From Streptomyces pilosus (GTDB lineage Bacteria > Actinomycetota > Actinomycetes > Streptomycetales > Streptomycetaceae): 64,000 nt of DNA. The notes under the pieces were generated by a model. It had not been told where the DNA came from, did no database searches, and worked only from the letters and a program-made list of their open reading frames with translations. How positions within the stretch are numbered: position 1 is the first letter of the stretch; the number at the start of each line of letters is the position of its first letter. Shown piece after piece: positions 1 to 6,760 of the stretch. Both the position numbers and the translations under genes were made by a program. Where the stretch lies: positions 56,817 to 120,816 of the forward strand of contig NZ_BMTU01000019.1 of NCBI RefSeq assembly GCF_014649835.1. The letters run 5' to 3'.

Positions 1-2
1 AC

Positions 3-265
3 CGCGAACTCAAGCACGGACTGGGCCTGGACCACTTCGAGGGCCGCACCTGGTGCGGCTGGCACCACCACGTCACCCTCGTCACCGCCGCCCAGGCTTT
101 CCTCACCCTCAGGCGGCTCGACCCAAAAGTCCGCACACCGGCCTGACCCTCTACCAGGTCCTCGACGCCCTTCAGGACCTGCTGAGGTGCTGGACCGGTG
201 CCTGCACCACCTGCGGACGCCCCCTGCCCAACCCTCGAAGCCGCCGCAGACAGCACAGAACCTAA
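3..265 (+). pseudogene. IS701-family transposase, C-terminal end, frameshifted and cut by the window edge
   Basis: The reading frame open at the left edge gives a C-terminal DDE transposase segment (ELKHGLGLDHFEGR, then WHHHVTLVTAAQAF) of IS701 type and meets TGA at 144-146. The conserved family tail (LYQVLDALQDLLRCWTG, then CTTC) continues in the -1 frame and stops at 263-265. The frames join at a CCCAAAA heptamer at 122-128, so this is either an inactivating frameshift or a -1 slip site. The rest of the element lies to the left, outside the window. Family call is from recognisable sequence; activity cannot be judged. Confidence 0.7.
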
Positions 266-780
266 CGAAGCACTACTAGGAGCTGTACGGTCGATCATGG
301 TGCTCGTTAAGTCCTTTTCGAAGTCGGCGGAAGCAAGGCACATGACGTGCTCCCCGGCGTCTGCGAGACGCCCGGGGGTATTTTGAGCCCTGTCGCTGGC
401 GCCCGTGGGGAAGCGGGTAGTGATAGTCCTTGGCAGCAGGTCATGCGGTAGCCGGCGGTGAGGCTCGTTCGGCCTGGAGGCAGGACCCTTCGGCTCTGAG
501 GCCTGACGGAAGGGCATGCGCACGGGGTGCACGGTCTGCGTGTATCAGTCCAAGCCATTCGACAACGGCATGATCTGCGCCTCCACGCAGGCCAACATCT
601 GGACACGGTGATCCCCATCGAGGCACTTGCTGGGTTCCGCGACCGTTTCGTTCTCCAACTGGCCGTGTGCTTAGCGAATGTACGCATTTCGAGTGACGCG
701 ACCCCTGCCGCGTTATGCCATCTTCTTCCGGATGTGACCCAGGTGCCAATTGCCCGGGCGCTGGTATCGAAGGAGCGGGA
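266..780. other. Gene-poor stretch between IS701 end and lipoprotein gene
   Basis: No convincing gene. Short open frames exist on both strands, but none has a good SD, a recognisable domain or sustained actinomycete codon bias. The GC content is lower than in the rest of the window, which fits foreign or decayed DNA. One short minus-strand frame around 540-665 reads like a protein C-terminus (ending near MPLSNGLD) without a start, so it may be a gene remnant. Confidence 0.4.
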
Positions 781-1485
781 ATGAAAGTGGACGGACTGCG
801 GCGAGTCCAGGCTGTTGTGGTGGCACTTACCGCGGTGGCCCTGCTGGCCGGCTGCGGAAGCGGCGCCGTGACTGAGGACTCGGCAAAGGGGACGGCGTCG
901 GGAAGATCGAACGACGGCCCGCTGAACGCTGCTGACCTCGAGAACGCGGCGGTCACCGAAGCGGACCTGCCCGAATACACGTTCACCGTCTTCAAGCAGG
1001 GCACCGTCCTCGGCAGCAAGGGAAAGCCGGCCAAACCGGCGGCCTGCCAGCCCATGGAAGACATCCGGCTGCGCTCCCCCGAACCGGCACCGACCGCCGC
1101 GGCAGCCCGCTCCGTCCACCTGAAGACGGACACGAAGGCCACCGACATCACGCTGTACGCCTACGCCAAGGCGGCCGACGCAGAGAAACTCCTCACCCGC
1201 GTCCGTGACGCGGCGAAGAGCTGCACCGGGTACGAGGACGACATGGGCCTCACCCCGACTGTCACGGCCCTCCCTGTCCCCGACCCGGGTCCGGCCGATG
1301 AGGCGTTTGCCTTCAAGCGGGAGTCGTCGGGAACAGCGCACTGGTACCGGGTGGTACGTAGCGGCTCCAATGTAGCCGTCTTCAACTGGCAGGGCCTGGT
1401 CACGCACAAGATCGCGGGTGAGGCCCCGGACGAGGTGATCACCACCCAACTTGAGAAGCTGACGGAGACAGCGGGCACGGGCTGA
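781..1485 (+). CDS. Putative lipoprotein, 234 aa
   Basis: The N-terminus has a positive region, a hydrophobic stretch and a lipobox (LLAGC, Cys25), so the product should be lipid-anchored on the outer face of the membrane. ATG at 781 is preceded by AAGGAGCGGGA, a good SD, and makes a complete signal peptide; the longer open frame upstream would bury it. The mature part is soluble, with about five cysteines or fewer and no domain I recognise. It sits between two transposase remnants and has no operon partner. Function unknown; it could belong to the accessory segment. Confidence 0.75.
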   Translation: MKVDGLRRVQAVVVALTAVALLAGCGSGAVTEDSAKGTASGRSNDGPLNAADLENAAVTEADLPEYTFTVFKQGTVLGSKGKPAKPAACQPMEDIRLRSPEPAPTAAAARSVHLKTDTKATDITLYAYAKAADAEKLLTRVRDAAKSCTGYEDDMGLTPTVTALPVPDPGPADEAFAFKRESSGTAHWYRVVRSGSNVAVFNWQGLVTHKIAGEAPDEVITTQLEKLTETAGTG

Positions 1486-1641
1486 GCTTCTTTACAGTCA
1501 GAAGAGCTTGAAGTACATCCAGCCGCGCTGATTGCCGAGGCGATACCGCAAGTTCGCGTTGATTTGCCCGGATCTGGTGGCAACCCGGCTCCGTGTGGGC
1601 ACCAGCGTCCCGCCAATGCGAGGTCCTGAGGATCCTCCGGC

Positions 1642-2402
1642 TCAGACACGGAGCCAGATGACGAGGGCTGCTGCTGTGGCCGTGCCGAGGAAGACGTACC
1701 TGCCCTTGTCGTAACGGGCGGCGACCGCCCGGAACTGCTTTAGCCGGTTGATCGCTCGCTCGACGGTGTTGCGCCTCTTGTAGCGGTCCTCGTCGAAGGC
1801 TGGTGGCCGTCCGCCGCGTGAGCCTTTGCGCAGGCGGGCGCCCTGGCTGTCGGACTTCTCCGGGATGGTGTGCCGGATGCCCCGCCGTCGCAGGTAATCG
1901 CGGCATGGCCTGTTGCTGTATGCCTTGTCAGCCGCCAGGCTGTCTAGCTTCCTGCGGGGTCTTCCCGGCCCGGCGCGGGGGACGCGGATCTTCTCCAGGA
2001 CGGGCAGGAACTGGGTGCAGTCGGCTCGCTGTCCTGGCGTGACGATCAGGGACAGCGGGCGGCAGCGGCCGTCTGCGCTCAGGTGGAGCTTGCTGGTGAA
2101 GCCCCCTCGCGAGCGGCCCAGTCCTTCACCTTCAGCACCACCTCCACCAGGTGGGTGACCAGGCTCTGCCACGGCGTCTCGTCCTGGTGTTCCATCCCTG
2201 CGGCCCCCTTTTTCCCGGGGCCGGCGGCGGGTCGGTGCGGGCGCCGGCCGCGTGCTGGTGGGCGCGGACGATGGTGGAGTCGACCGCGATGTCCCGTTGA
2301 TCACCTGCCGGTGATTCCGCCACCTGCCACAACGCCCGTTAGAGACCGGCAGGAAGGCCGCAGCCTTTCCCACTCGGCATCGCTCAGATCACCCCGCCCC
2401 AT
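1642..2402 (-). pseudogene. IS5-family transposase, degenerate
   Basis: The transposase is broken across three frames. ATG at 2402 begins a typical IS5-group N-terminus (MGRGDLSDAEWERL). It shifts frame near 2350 into FLPVSNGRCGRW and RQVING, then jumps to DIAVDSTIVRAHQHAAGA in the third frame. Compared with intact relatives about 60 codons are missing at that jump. The C-terminal half is well preserved, with GRSRGGFTSKLHL, PGQRADCTQF, ADKAYSN and NTVERAINRLKQFRA (the DDE catalytic core), ending at 1642. It cannot make a working enzyme as read. It abuts the first tRNA-end repeat. Confidence 0.85.
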
Positions 2403-2451
2403 GTCCACAGGAACGACTCGGGCACGGAGTAGTCACATGATCGGCCGGACA

Positions 2452-2495
2452 AGTCCTAAAGCGGGTGTCGCAGGTTCGAATCCTGCCGGGGCACC
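2452..2495 (+). repeat. tRNA-Arg(CCU) 3' end, copy A (att-like)
   Basis: From the anticodon loop (TCCTAA) the sequence runs through AGCGG, GTGTC, the T arm GCAGG-TTCGAAT-CCTGC and an acceptor strand, ending in ACC. The acceptor strand has one G fewer (CGGGGC) than copy B. No 5' half of a tRNA lies upstream, so this is not a functional gene. The repeat beginning in the anticodon loop is typical of tyrosine-recombinase attachment sites. Confidence 0.75.
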
Positions 2496-2565
2496 GACGC
2501 AGAGGCCGCGCAGGAACTTCCCTGGGCGGCCTCCGACAACACACCGACGGTCCCTCACGCCCTGG

Positions 2566-2993
2566 TCAGACCAACTGTTCCCATGGGTTGATCACCAGGG
2601 CGCCGGTCCGGGCCAGGTGCTTGATGTTGCGGGTGGCCACCGTCCAGCCGTTGGCCAAGGCAGTGGCGGCGATCAGCGCGTCCGGTGGGTCGATGCCGGC
2701 GCCGGCTGATCTCAGCGCCTTGTGGATGCTCAGGTACGCGGCTGCTTCCGGTTCACCGATCGGTGCGATGCGTCCGCGTATTCGTGCCGCACGGCGGCGA
2801 GCGCCTGCGCGTAGCGGGCCTTGCGCACGGGGTCCGCCGTGGCGTCCACGCCTGCCTCGATCTCGGCCACGGTGATCACGCTGAGGAAGCGGTTGGGCCG
2901 GGCCGTGGACCGGAACCAGGTCAATACGCGCTGGTCGGGCTTGGGCCGCGCAGTGAGCTCGGCGACGACGTTCGTGTCGAGCAGGTAGATCAC
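2566..2993 (-). pseudogene. PIN-domain (VapC-type) toxin, frameshifted
   Basis: The N-terminal frame starts at ATG 2993 with the PIN motif LLDTNVVAEL and reads through FLSVITVAEIEAGV before running out of frame to a stop at 2730. The remaining PIN half follows in another frame: IAPIGEPEAAAYLSIH, then DPPDALIAATALANGWTVAT and NPWEQLV, ending with TGA at 2566-2568. The shift lies around 2745-2765. A full-length VapC would be about 140 aa and act as an Mg-dependent ribonuclease; the expressed product would be 87 aa and lack the last acidic residue. Its start overlaps the antitoxin stop by 4 nt. Confidence 0.85.
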
Positions 2994-3268
2994 TCGGCGT
3001 CCGGCTGATCGTCGTAGGAGCGGGCTCCGAACTCCATGCCCTCGAAGGGCCGGGACAGCAGGAATTCCTCGAAGCCGTCGTTACTCAAGGCCACCCAGCG
3101 GTTCACCATCTCGGGCAGAGCCTCGATCTCCGTGTCGGCGAGCTCCGCATCGAAGTGCTTGCGCTGGTCGTCGGGCAGGGATTCCCGGATGTCACGGATG
3201 GTCCGCAACGGGTGCGCCGTCGAGTGCGGCGGGTGAGGAACCTCGCTCGGGGCGGTGGTCATCGGCAT
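2990..3268 (-). CDS. Putative antitoxin partner of the PIN toxin, 92 aa
   Basis: This small acidic protein lies immediately upstream of the PIN toxin and overlaps it by four bases (ATGA), the standard antitoxin-toxin arrangement. The central part (LPDDQRKHFDAELADTEIEA) looks helical; no named DNA-binding domain is obvious. ATG at 3268 or the ATG two codons downstream (MTTAPSE) could be the start. The reading frame is intact although its toxin is frameshifted, so it may now be a solitary antitoxin or regulator. The antitoxin role is inferred from position. Confidence 0.7.
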   Translation of the reverse strand: MPMTTAPSEVPHPPHSTAHPLRTIRDIRESLPDDQRKHFDAELADTEIEALPEMVNRWVALSNDGFEEFLLSRPFEGMEFGARSYDDQPDAE

Positions 3269-3579
3269 CCCCTCCGCTGAATCGGGCCGCGTGCTACTGC
3301 TGGTCCCAGGTTAACGGCGTCCGGACCCGTCTGCTCAGCCCTTCGGGAGCCACGCCACCCGCCTCAGCCAGGCACCGGCCCGTCGGGGACCCAACGGCGG
3401 CCGACCGGGTCGGACCCACCCGCGACGCCCCAGTATGACGACCATCCGCGGCACACCTACAGCACACAGAGGCCGGGAAGTACTGCGAACGACTGAGAAC
3501 CGGCGAGGCGCATTGCCACAGGTCAAATATGTATCGGTGACCGTTTTCCCAGGTCGCAGCCCCGCCCGGGGAGAGGGAT
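3269..3579. other. Non-coding stretch upstream of tRNA-end copy B
   Basis: No gene supported. The last 45 nt (GCCCCGCCCGGGGAGAGG and neighbours) resemble the sequence before copy C, which suggests shared attachment-site arms of related elements. The antisense open frame crossing this stretch is an artefact of the tRNA end. Confidence 0.5.
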
Positions 3580-3622
3580 CTCCTGAAGCGGGTGTCGCAG
3601 GTTCGAATCCTGCCGGGGGCAC
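3580..3622 (+). repeat. tRNA-Arg(CCU) 3' end, copy B (att-like)
   Basis: The best-preserved copy: anticodon loop CTCCTGA, then AGCGG-GTGTC, T arm GCAGG-TTCGAAT-CCTGC, acceptor CGGGGGC, discriminator A and CC. The expected 5' acceptor strand (GCCCCCG) is absent at the right distance, so this is only the 3' half. It is about 1.13 kb from copy A and is followed at once by a hairpin. Confidence 0.8.
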
Positions 3623-3631
3623 CAGCGGAAA

Positions 3632-3657
3632 GCCCCGGACCGATCTTGGTCCGGGGC
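3632..3657 (+). terminator. Hairpin after tRNA-end copy B
   Basis: A perfect 10-bp stem GCCCCGGACC / GGTCCGGGGC with a 6-nt loop lies 10 nt after the tRNA end. It could be the old tRNA terminator carried with the attachment site, and it also separates this repeat from the convergent antitoxin gene. Confidence 0.6.
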
Positions 3658-3673
3658 CTTCGGCGATTCGGTT

Positions 3674-3997
3674 TCAGGCGGCGTGCGGGGTGAAGGTGAC
3701 TCGGGAGTTACCCTCGTCGATGGTTAGGTTCAAGGTGCCGTCCAGGGCCTTGGCCAGGCGGCGCAGCAGTGGAAGCGTCGGCACAGTGTCGCCGCCCTCC
3801 ATCCGAGACACCTGAGGCTGCGTCATCCCGGCTCGCTCGGCCAGTTCGTTCTGGGACAGGCCGAGCTCGATCCGACGGTCGTAGACCGCCTGCCCGAGAT
3901 CGCCGGCCAGCCGCGCGTCGACGTACTCCTGGTCGTACTCCACCGCCTCACCCGCAAGCTGCCGGGCCCGGCGCGTCCTCCACGTGCTGTGACTCAT
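3674..3997 (-). CDS. XRE-family antitoxin (HigA-like), 107 aa
   Basis: The protein has a central helix-turn-helix of XRE type (LGLSQNELAERAGMTQPQVS, about residues 47-66) followed by a short C-terminal tail (LNLTIDEG). Antitoxins of this layout bind the operator of their own operon and neutralise a RelE/Gp49-like toxin encoded just upstream. ATG at 3997 shares one base with the toxin stop (TGATG), so translation is coupled. The frame is intact and its toxin is not. The assignment is firm for fold and family, inferred for function. Confidence 0.85.
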   Translation of the reverse strand: MSHSTWRTRRARQLAGEAVEYDQEYVDARLAGDLGQAVYDRRIELGLSQNELAERAGMTQPQVSRMEGGDTVPTLPLLRRLAKALDGTLNLTIDEGNSRVTFTPHAA

Positions 3998-4366
3998 CAG
4001 CTCTCCTTGCGCCGCTCGTAGGTGTACTGGGCATGACCATGCTCGGCCTCGCAGACCTTCTGGGCCTGATGCGCACGCTCGACTTCCGCCGCTTCACGCA
4101 TCCGCGTCTTACGGAACACCGTCAGCAAAACGATCCGCTGCCCGGGAGCGAGCCAGTACGGAATGCGCACGGCCTCGCCGTCCAACTCGAAGCGCAGCTC
4201 ACGCAGCTTGCCACCCAGGTGCCGCGAGTACGGCTCACCGAGCGTCGTCGGCTCGTCCAGTAGACGGTCCGTCCTTGTCCTCCACCCGCCGGTAGAGGCG
4301 AAACGGAAGCAGCTCCAGCCAATCCCGAACCTCCGGTTCGATCTCGATCTCCCAGCGCTCCGTCAT
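3997..4366 (-). pseudogene. RelE/HigB-type toxin (Gp49-like), frameshifted
   Basis: ATG at 4366 begins a recognisable toxin N-terminus (MTERWEIEIEPEVRDWLELL, then RLYRRVEDKDG), but this frame stops near 4238 after about 43 codons. The rest of the fold is in another frame: LLDEPTTLGEPYSRHLGGKL, LRFELDGEAVRIPYW, RIVLLTVFRKTRMREAAEVE, ending at 3997. The shift falls near 4262-4275. Restored, it would be about 122 aa, the normal size for this mRNA-interferase family. The toxin-first order fits HigBA modules. As read it is inactive, though a sequencing indel cannot be excluded. Confidence 0.85.
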
Positions 4367-4571
4367 GCAATCAACGGTTTATACCTCCAAATGCATAGCG
4401 CAAGCCTCCACGCCCTCCGCGGTCCATGTCTCTCTCTGGCTGCGCGCCCGTGACCTGCGACAAGGGGTCTTCCCTGCAGGCGCCCGGAACGGATTCAGCC
4501 CACGGAAGACGGGAAACCGTTCAGGACCCCTTCACCGACTTTTCCACAGACCACAGCCCCGCCCAGAGGAA

Positions 4572-4586
4572 ACTCCTGCCGGGGGC
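4572..4586 (+). repeat. tRNA-Arg 3' end remnant, copy C
   Basis: CTCCTGCCGGGGGCA matches the end of copies A and B but the T arm and loop between CTCCTG and CCGGGGGC are deleted. The 25 nt before it (ACAGCCCCGCCCAGAGGAAA) resemble those before copy B. It lies about 1 kb from copy B and is followed by a hairpin, as copy B is. Confidence 0.6.
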
Positions 4587-4594
4587 ACAGAGAG

Positions 4595-4635
4595 AAGGGC
4601 CAGCTCAGGAGGGTGTTCCTCCCGGGCTGGCCCTT
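4595..4635 (+). terminator. Hairpin after tRNA-end copy C
   Basis: A perfect 10-bp outer stem AAGGGCCAGC / GCTGGCCCTT encloses a second complementary pair (AGGAGG with CCTCC). It is probably the intrinsic terminator that once followed the tRNA gene. Confidence 0.65.
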
Positions 4636-4652
4636 CGTCGTGTCCGGGGCCG

Positions 4653-4689
4653 TGCCACACACGTGCCACTCATGCCACGCGAATGCCAC
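4653..4689 (+). repeat. Four phased TGCCAC repeats
   Basis: TGCCAC occurs at 4653, 4664, 4673 and 4684, with start spacings of 11, 9 and 11 nt, close to one DNA turn. Such arrays next to a tRNA attachment site are what arm-type integrase sites look like. No protein is known from the sequence to bind here. Confidence 0.5.
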
Positions 4690-4802
4690 GTCTTCTAGCC
4701 GGAGGCTCTCCACCGCCGTCGCGGATCACGGCCCCAAGCCGGTCGGCGATGGCCCGGTCCCAAGTTGGAAGTGTCCGCCGCCTGCCCGGGATCACCGGCG
4801 AG

Positions 4803-5405
4803 TCAGAGAAGGTCCTGCCAGAAGGGAGCCGTCGTTCGCGGGTTCCAGCTGTCGTCGACCTCGCCCCGCACCTCGTCGAATTCCAGGTACATGTAGTCGG
4901 CCAGGTCCACGCCGTAGTAGGTGACGTCGGTCTGCCACATCGAGAGCACCGGATGCCCAAAGCTTCCCCGGCCGGCGGGCAGGTATCGGTGGGCGTACAC
5001 GGGCACCGCCACCGGCGCCTCCGCCAGATGGCGTCGCGCCGTTTCCAGTGCCGCCGTTCCGTCAGCTGGACGCTCACCCCAGCCCTCGTACCAGAACGCG
5101 TTGTGCTCAACGTCGAGCAGAACTCCCTCGACAGGCCACTCGAGCTGTCGACGCAAGCTGTCCACATCGCCGCCACGCCACTCCGGCCAGGGCCTGGACC
5201 AGGTCTGCCCGTCCTCAGGAGGGACGCTGATCGGGAGTCCGGCCGCAAGGAATGCTCGGTGATCGTCCGCGAACTCGAAGCCGTACTCGCGCTCAATGCG
5301 CGTGAACTCGGCTGCCGTCAGCCCCGCCTCGAACTCATAGAGGTCCATCTGCGCGAGGCGCTGTGCGGCCTCGGCACCCAGGCGTACTCCCTCATTGCTG
5401 ATCAC
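4803..5405 (-). CDS. SMI1/KNR4 (SUKH) family protein, 200 aa
   Basis: The segment LTAAEFTRIEREYGFEFADD followed by HRAFLAAGLPI is the usual entry into a SUKH domain, and WPVEGVLLDVEHNAFWYEGW its middle strand region. Proteins of this family often serve as immunity proteins against contact-dependent or polymorphic toxins, or as adaptors. No toxin with a secretion signal lies nearby, so that role is only a possibility. ATG at 5405 gives a complete domain from residue 1. It is transcribed alone and lies beside decayed TA modules, which suits an accessory gene. Confidence 0.65.
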   Translation of the reverse strand: MISNEGVRLGAEAAQRLAQMDLYEFEAGLTAAEFTRIEREYGFEFADDHRAFLAAGLPISVPPEDGQTWSRPWPEWRGGDVDSLRRQLEWPVEGVLLDVEHNAFWYEGWGERPADGTAALETARRHLAEAPVAVPVYAHRYLPAGRGSFGHPVLSMWQTDVTYYGVDLADYMYLEFDEVRGEVDDSWNPRTTAPFWQDLL

Positions 5406-5446
5406 CGACGCACGCTAACGCCGACCACATCCAACCGTCACCCGGG

Positions 5447-5545
5447 TTATGCGTGCGGGGTGATCGCCATTTCGTCCGGTAGCTCCTCGGGGGCCATCCA
5501 GCGGCACAGATCATGATGTTGGTATCGAGGAGGCCCTGCTAATGC
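5447..5545 (-). pseudogene. VapC (PIN) toxin fragment
   Basis: Directly after the Phd antitoxin, reverse-strand codons read GLLDTNIMI, a PIN-domain start, preceded by an in-frame TAG instead of a start codon. After a frame change the sequence gives RWMAPEELPDEMAIT, the next conserved stretch of these toxins, then ends in TAA at 5447. Everything beyond about residue 30 of a normal toxin is missing. It cannot be active. It is the third damaged toxin in this 6 kb. Confidence 0.75.
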
Positions 5546-5554
5546 GTCAAGCGG

Positions 5555-5824
5555 TCAGCGGTCATACGGGTCGTCCGGATAGGTGTCGGCCGTGACGTCC
5601 TGATCGGCGTGGAACCTGTCGAGGTCGGTGCCGGGGGCGGTCCTGGACATCGCGGCGAACTCCTGGCGGGAGACGAACCGACGGCGCCGACGCAGAGGGA
5701 CGAGCTGGCCGATCGGATGTCCGTCGCGGGTGACGGTGAACGACTGGCCGCCCTGTACGGCATCCATGATTGCTCGGGACCGGCTGCGTAGATCCCGTTG
5801 GGTGATTTCGGGCTGAACGCTCAT
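5555..5824 (-). CDS. Phd/YefM-family antitoxin, 89 aa
   Basis: The N-terminus (EITQRDLRSRSRAIMDAVQG, then FTVTRDGHPIGQLVPLRRRR) is the Phd/YefM DNA-binding domain; the acidic C-terminal tail (from about residue 60) is the usual toxin-binding part. ATG at 5824 is chosen because it places the domain at residues 1-50; the longer upstream frame has no support. Family members repress their own operon and neutralise a PIN or RelE toxin. The toxin that should follow is reduced to a fragment, so this antitoxin is orphaned. An intact frame without a partner is the notable point. Confidence 0.85.
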   Translation of the reverse strand: MSVQPEITQRDLRSRSRAIMDAVQGGQSFTVTRDGHPIGQLVPLRRRRRFVSRQEFAAMSRTAPGTDLDRFHADQDVTADTYPDDPYDR

Positions 5825-6295
5825 AAAACCAAGGTAGCGCCAGGTGCTACCAGGTGGCATGACGGCTGAAGGCTTGCGCCGACGCACCTTCGGCCGTGGC
5901 GGCCGGGTAGGGCCTCCGCTGATCGATCCGGCTGGAGCTTTGGATGAGAAGGCGTCCAACATCCACCATCAACACCTGACGTCCACGATGACGGACGGGA
6001 CGGACACCAGCGACTCCCACCTGCCGTCGCGCCTGTCGACGACAGCAGTCGGACCGACCCGGACCGAACACCTCCGCCGAGGGCGCTCAGATACAAGGGT
6101 CAGCCACGCCCGACGGGGCTGACCCGCGGCCGGGTTCTCGGTGGCCTGGCCAGGTATCGGGGCTCAAGTCCGTTCCCACTCCCCGCCACCTGTTCCCCAG
6201 CGCCCCGTCGTGGTCACCCGTTTCGCCCGCCGGACCGCGGAAACCCGGCGCCGGACGGTGGCACGACTCCGGGTCGGAGGAGCGGAGGGTATGGG
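5825..6295. other. Intergenic stretch, no gene seen
   Basis: Open frames here lack SD sites and recognisable content, and codon position bias is poor. It marks the boundary between the accessory segment and the regular gene order that begins at 6296. The promoter of the Phd gene should lie at its left end and that of the dehydrogenase operon at its right end. Confidence 0.4.
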
Positions 6296-6760
6296 ATGAG
6301 GAAGGTGTGGTGGGTCGTTCCTGTCGCGGTCGCCGGGGCGGCGGCCGTGCGGCGGGCCCGGCCGGCGCACGAGGGCGGGGAGCGGGCGGGTGATCGCTGG
6401 CTGACCGTGACGGTCAACCGGGCTCCCGCGGACGTGGGCTCGGAAGGGAAACCGCCGGCGCCCCTGGACGAGCTGGCGGACCGGATCGACGTACGGATCC
6501 GGCCGGCACCGGGCGACCGCGGTACGGAACTGGGCGCCCGGTTCAGGGAACCCGTGCCCGCGGAGTCCACCTCGGTGCCCGCGCGGCTGGCCGGGCGGGA
6601 CCCGCGGCAGGAGCTGCGGCGCGCGCTGCGGGACGCCAAGTCGCTGCTGGAGGCCGGCGAGGTGCTGCGCCCCGACGCGCCGCCCACCACCCGCCCCACG
6701 CCCGGCGGCAAGCTGGTGGAGTTGTTCACCCGTCGCTCCGGTGGGGAGGGAGTGCTGTGA
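6296..6760 (+). CDS. Hypothetical membrane-anchored protein, 154 aa
   Basis: A short hydrophobic N-terminus (WWVVPVAVAGAAAV) could be a signal anchor; the rest is polar. The segment WLTVTVNRAPADV followed by LDELADRIDVRIRPAPGDRG reads like a stand-alone version of a domain seen in polyketide-cyclase-linked or SRPBCC-type membrane proteins, but I cannot name it. Its stop overlaps the GTG of the next gene (GTGA), so it is the first gene of a coupled three-gene operon with a zinc dehydrogenase. ATG at 6296 has GGAGGGTATGGG before it. Confidence 0.75.
   Translation: MRKVWWVVPVAVAGAAAVRRARPAHEGGERAGDRWLTVTVNRAPADVGSEGKPPAPLDELADRIDVRIRPAPGDRGTELGARFREPVPAESTSVPARLAGRDPRQELRRALRDAKSLLEAGEVLRPDAPPTTRPTPGGKLVELFTRRSGGEGVL

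Larger units (their letters stand above)
2451..4587 (+). mobile_element. Tandem tRNA-end-flanked segment carrying two TA modules
   Basis: Three direct copies of a tRNA-Arg(CCU) 3' end (2452-2495, 3580-3622, 4572-4586) divide this stretch into two units of about 1.1 and 1.0 kb, each holding one TA module on the minus strand. Such repeats arise when tyrosine recombinases integrate at a tRNA gene and restore its 3' end. No integrase, replication or transfer gene is present, so these would be remnants or elements mobilised in trans. The mobile-element interpretation is inference; the repeats are seen directly. Confidence 0.45.
4367..4802. other. Intergenic stretch with tRNA-end remnant, hairpin and TGCCAC repeats
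   Basis: No gene supported in 436 nt. It contains copy C of the tRNA end, a strong hairpin and four phased TGCCAC repeats, listed separately. The TA promoter for the toxin at 4366 should also be here. Confidence 0.5.

Noticed and set aside
527..784. Plus-strand 85-codon frame before the lipoprotein
   Set aside because: No SD, no domain, low codon bias; probably decayed DNA.
307..1449. A 380-codon minus-strand open frame
   Set aside because: Antisense to the lipoprotein gene 781-1485, which has a lipobox and SD; the other part has no recognisable domain.
2393..2451. 5' half of the tRNA-Arg gene beside copy A, displaced by the IS5 element
   Set aside because: Neither side of the IS5 remnant carries GCCCCCG or a D arm, so the element did not simply split the tRNA gene.
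3335..3622. Minus-strand open frame of 95 codons beginning MPPAGFEPATP
   Set aside because: This N-terminus is the antisense translation of the tRNA 3' end, a known annotation artefact; no SD and no homologous fold.
3549..3622. Complete tRNA gene at copy B
   Set aside because: The expected 5' acceptor strand (GCCCCCG) and D arm are missing; only the 3' half is present at any of the three copies.
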